This document shows positions 61,909-64,000 of a stretch of DNA of 64,000 bases, in pieces. Both the position numbers and the translations under genes were made by a program. Numbering within the stretch: the stretch's first letter is position 1; each line of letters begins with the position of its first letter. Origin of the DNA: Mesorhizobium comanense (GTDB lineage Bacteria; Pseudomonadota; Alphaproteobacteria; Rhizobiales; Rhizobiaceae); contig NZ_SCNN01000003.1 of assembly GCF_005503535.1 (NCBI RefSeq), positions 361,262-425,261 of the forward strand, in the 5' to 3' direction. The notes beneath the pieces were generated by a model. It was not told the DNA's origin. It was given only the letters and a program-made list of their open reading frames with translations, and ran no database searches.

Positions 61909-62873
61909 CCAGCCAATCGGCCGCCTCGCCCACGGTGGAGCTGTCGCGCCTCGGCTGGCGCGATGTCAGCCTGTGGGCTGGCGCGGCCGCCCTAGTGCTT
62001 GGCGCCCATGTCGCGGTCGCCTATGCGGTGCAGAGTTTCAATCCGGTCGAGATGGATGGCGGACCACCGCCGGCTCCGGTGGTCGAAATGGCGCCGATGG
62101 TGGTCACCCCGGCCGTGCCGGAACAGGCCGCAATGCTGGACGCGGCAATGCCGGACCAGACAGAACCTGTCGAGGAGACTGAAAAAGTCACCGAAGCCGA
62201 GCCCGAGAAAGTGACGGAGCAGGCCGAGCCGACCCCGGAAAAAGCCGAACCGACCACGCAACAGCTGGAAGCCGTGCCTCCCGACGAGACCGAGCCGACC
62301 GAGACAGCCGAGGCCGAAGCGGTCGATCAGCCGCCTCTGGAGGAGGTTGTCCCCGATGTCGTGGAGGCCGTGACCCCGGAGGTCGTGGTTCCGTTGCCGC
62401 AGGCAAGGCCGGTCGAGGCGCAAAAGAAGCCGGTCGAAGCCAAGGCGAAAAAGCCGGTCGAAAAACCCAAGCCGAAGCCGAAGAAGGAAAAGGCCGAGCC
62501 GCCAAGGACGGTCGCTACCGCCAGCGCCGAGACAAAGCCGGCGGTCAAGGCGGCGGCGCCGAAATCGGCGGCCGGGATCTTCGGCGTCAGCCCTGCCAGA
62601 TGGGAAGCGCGGCTGACAGCGTGGATCAACCGCCACAAGCGCTATCCGAGCGCAGCGAAGTCGAGGCGTGCGCAAGGCAATGTCAGCGTGACCTTCACCG
62701 TGGACACATCGGGACAGGTGCTGTCGGCCAGGATTGCCCGTTCGTCCGGTGATGCCGAGCTCGACCGTGCCGCGCTTGCGGTGCTGCAAGGGGCCACCGT
62801 GCCGGCGCCGCCGCCCGAGCTTGGTTCACGTGTCAGCCGCACCGCGCCGTTCGTGTTCAGCTTGCGCGATTAG
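61905..62873 (+). CDS. tonB: TonB energy transducer
   Basis: This 322-residue protein has one N-terminal TM (LWAGAAALVLGAHVAVAYAV), a long Pro/Glu then Pro/Lys-rich spacer (~45-215, with KPVEKPKPKPKKEKAEPP), and the C-terminal TonB domain with WINRHKRYPSAAKSRRAQGN and VSVTFTVDTSGQVLSARI. It transmits proton-motive force to TonB-dependent receptors. Final gene of the iron block; a palindrome follows. Confidence 0.93.
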   Translation: MTSQSAASPTVELSRLGWRDVSLWAGAAALVLGAHVAVAYAVQSFNPVEMDGGPPPAPVVEMAPMVVTPAVPEQAAMLDAAMPDQTEPVEETEKVTEAEPEKVTEQAEPTPEKAEPTTQQLEAVPPDETEPTETAEAEAVDQPPLEEVVPDVVEAVTPEVVVPLPQARPVEAQKKPVEAKAKKPVEKPKPKPKKEKAEPPRTVATASAETKPAVKAAAPKSAAGIFGVSPARWEARLTAWINRHKRYPSAAKSRRAQGNVSVTFTVDTSGQVLSARIARSSGDAELDRAALAVLQGATVPAPPPELGSRVSRTAPFVFSLRD

Positions 62874-62874
62874 A

Positions 62875-62918
62875 GCAATCCCGGAAAAGCCGTTAAACGG
62901 GTTCCCTGACAGGATTGC
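62875..62918. repeat. Short palindrome after tonB
   Basis: GCAATCC (62875-62881) and GGATTGC (62912-62918) enclose CCGTTAAACGG. The layout resembles a small palindromic repeat frequent in rhizobial intergenic DNA and may end transcription of tonB and the convergent small-gene operon. Confidence 0.5.
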
Positions 62919-62943
62919 GCCGGATCTGAAGAGATAGAAGGGC

Positions 62944-63261
62944 TCAGCTCATCGACCGGCACAACGCTTCGACCTGATCCAGGTAGAAGCGGCATTTCGT
63001 GCGCAGGGTCGCGAGGTTCGGATCGCCGGCGCCGTTGATCTCGATGGTCTGCATCATGAAGTCGAAATGGGCTTGAAACGCATCCGCGGCGCCCCAAAGA
63101 TTGTCGGCCTGCCAGGTGTCGGCCATTGCCATGGAAACCAGTTGCCGGGTCTCGATGCGCGCGGCATCCGGCGAGGCGGGCCGGCTGGAGATCAGCACAT
63201 GCAGCCTGCCGAAGACGTCGTCGCCGGCATCGGTGCTCCTGATCGTCGCGATCATGTTCAT
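62944..63261 (-). CDS. Unknown 105-residue protein (small-gene operon, third)
   Basis: The product begins MNMIATIRSTDAGDDVFGRL and looks mainly helical, with no signal peptide or TM segment. It is preceded by AAGGGGGA and follows the middle gene by 22 bases. Ends with RTKCRFYLDQVEALCRSMS, a helix with two Cys. Family not recognised. Confidence 0.6.
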   Translation of the reverse strand: MNMIATIRSTDAGDDVFGRLHVLISSRPASPDAARIETRQLVSMAMADTWQADNLWGAADAFQAHFDFMMQTIEINGAGDPNLATLRTKCRFYLDQVEALCRSMS

Positions 63262-63283
63262 TGGCGGGGTCCCCCTTGAATCT

Positions 63284-63529
63284 CTATGCGTGAATATCAG
63301 TCTGCGGGCTGAGGGCGATCAGGGCGGGAATGGCGGCGGCGTCGGATGGCCGTCCCCTGATGATGTTGGCGACCTCGGCGTCAGCCTGCTCGAACCAATA
63401 GACGATGTCGCCGCGGCCCAGATCGGCCGCGGCCTTTCTCAGCAGCGGCAGCAGGCTTTGCAGCGCGCAAAGCGTCTCCCACCGGTTCGGCTGCGAGCCC
63501 GCCGGCACGCACAGGGCTGGCGTCTGCAT
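63284..63529 (-). CDS. Unknown 81-residue protein (small-gene operon, second)
   Basis: Begins MQTPALCVPAGSQPNRWETL and has a helical core with LLPLLRKAAADLGRGDIVYW followed by FEQADAEVANIIRG. It starts four bases after the stop of the first gene, so the two are co-translated. No signal or membrane segment. Family not recognised. Confidence 0.6.
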   Translation of the reverse strand: MQTPALCVPAGSQPNRWETLCALQSLLPLLRKAAADLGRGDIVYWFEQADAEVANIIRGRPSDAAAIPALIALSPQTDIHA

Positions 63530-63533
63530 CGTA

Positions 63534-63785
63534 TCACGCCCGCCTTGGCTGGACGTGGGTTTCCTTCCCCGGCATCTTGGAATGCAGGGGATTGCCGCTG
63601 AGTTGGGCGTGCCTGGCCGGGCGCGCGCCGCGCAGCACATCGAAGGCCTCGGCATAGGCCATGCCCAACAGATAGGAGATCATGGGAAAACGGCTGGCTT
63701 CAGCCATCTGCACCAGTTCATTGGTCATCGACGCAATGTATTGAAGACTGTCGATCTCCGACTGACGTAAGGACTGATTTGGCAT
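63534..63785 (-). CDS. Unknown 83-residue protein (small-gene operon, first)
   Basis: Begins MPNQSLRQSEIDSLQYIASM and continues with a helical repeat region, NELVQMAEASRFPMISYLLG then MAYAEAFDVL. Cytoplasmic by appearance. Preceded by AGGAGCAGAAA. It leads a three-gene operon of small helical proteins that resemble hypothetical proteins common in rhizobia; function unknown. Confidence 0.6.
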   Translation of the reverse strand: MPNQSLRQSEIDSLQYIASMTNELVQMAEASRFPMISYLLGMAYAEAFDVLRGARPARHAQLSGNPLHSKMPGKETHVQPRRA

Positions 63786-63866
63786 TTTCTGCTCCTGTCA
63801 TTGGATGGAACTCAGGGAACGCGTACTGGCCAAACCGAACATGATAAGCCGGCTAGTTTATTGACT

Positions 63867-63885
63867 GGCCCGCCGGATGCGGGCC
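63867..63885. terminator. GC hairpin beside the IS end
   Basis: GGCCCGC and GCGGGCC form a perfect 7-bp stem with the loop CGGAT, three bases before the probable insertion-sequence terminus. Could be the old target hairpin or a terminator for a gene beyond the window. Confidence 0.4.
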
Positions 63886-63888
63886 TAA

Positions 63889-64000
63889 GAGCCTGAATCA
63901 AAAAGAATGGTTTGATATCAAGCTCTTGCGAGCCTGCGTGTGAGCAGGCGAATGTGGGCGACGTATATCCAGGCTTCTGCAGAAGCGATGGATTTCTCCC
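63889..64000. mobile_element. End of an IS5-like insertion sequence
   Basis: Sequence from about GAGCCTGAATCAAAAAGAAT onward looks like an IS terminus followed by the 3' end of a transposase gene on the minus strand. The exact terminus and target duplication cannot be fixed because the other end is outside the window. Confidence 0.6.
63918..64000 (-). CDS. IS5-family transposase, C-terminal fragment
   Basis: Minus-strand translation ends ASAEAWIYVAHIRLLTRRLA and then RA and stop (63918-63920). The pattern of a short hydrophobic helix followed by an Arg-rich tail is characteristic of IS5-type DDE transposase C-termini. Only about 27 residues are in the window. Confidence 0.6.
   Translation of the reverse strand, partial: EKSIASAEAWIYVAHIRLLTRRLARA

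Overview
The window reads as chromosome of a high-GC alphaproteobacterium, most likely a Mesorhizobium-type rhizobium (inference). The reasons are the many solute-binding-protein ABC importers, the pca-type genes with an IclR regulator, two TGA-N9-TCA sites of the kind bound by the rhizobial iron regulator RirA, and several intergenic palindromes of the type common in this group. No tRNA, rRNA, CRISPR array or prophage was found. The only mobile DNA seen is the end of an IS5-like element at the right edge.

Layout. 1-1423: start of a GH15 glucoamylase-like gene, cut by the window edge. 1640-3639: NarL-type two-component pair. 3776-9445: tautomerase-like protein, gluconolactonase-like protein and a complete ribose-type sugar ABC importer. 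9661-12061: TetR regulator and divergent DHA2 exporter. 12159-14231: FadJ-type fusion enzyme. 14259-24960: aromatic catabolism on the minus strand, with two hydroxyquinol-type dioxygenases, maleylacetate reductase, a phenol-type flavin monooxygenase, a five-gene branched-chain-type importer and a divergent LysR regulator. 25030-30744: LuxR regulator, a polyamine-type importer and an SDR. 30688-32608: divergent ampR and class A beta-lactamase. 32648-45586: an unusual amine locus. 45714-49471: IclR regulator with 3-oxoadipate CoA-transferase subunits and thiolase. 49625-57569: BMP/nucleoside-type importer, SDR, a 51-residue membrane protein, a luciferase-like monooxygenase and a cysteine hydrolase. 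57600-62873: ABC exporter, FhuC-like ATPase and exbB-exbD-tonB behind two candidate iron boxes. 62944-63785: three small unknown genes. 63889-64000: IS end.

How the genes work together. The dioxygenases and maleylacetate reductase would take hydroxyquinol to 3-oxoadipate. The CoA-transferase and thiolase 22 kb away would finish to succinyl-CoA and acetyl-CoA, so hydroxyquinol degradation appears complete within this window. The amine locus carries gamma-glutamyl-amine logic (PuuA-, PuuB- and PuuC-like enzymes with a PotFGHI-like importer). To this it adds two paralogous glycosyltransferase-fold proteins and three tandem small cupins, which the known putrescine pathway does not contain. This is the best candidate for an undescribed pathway.

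A recurring architecture is a palindrome or hairpin directly after the binding-protein gene in four of the five ABC importer operons.
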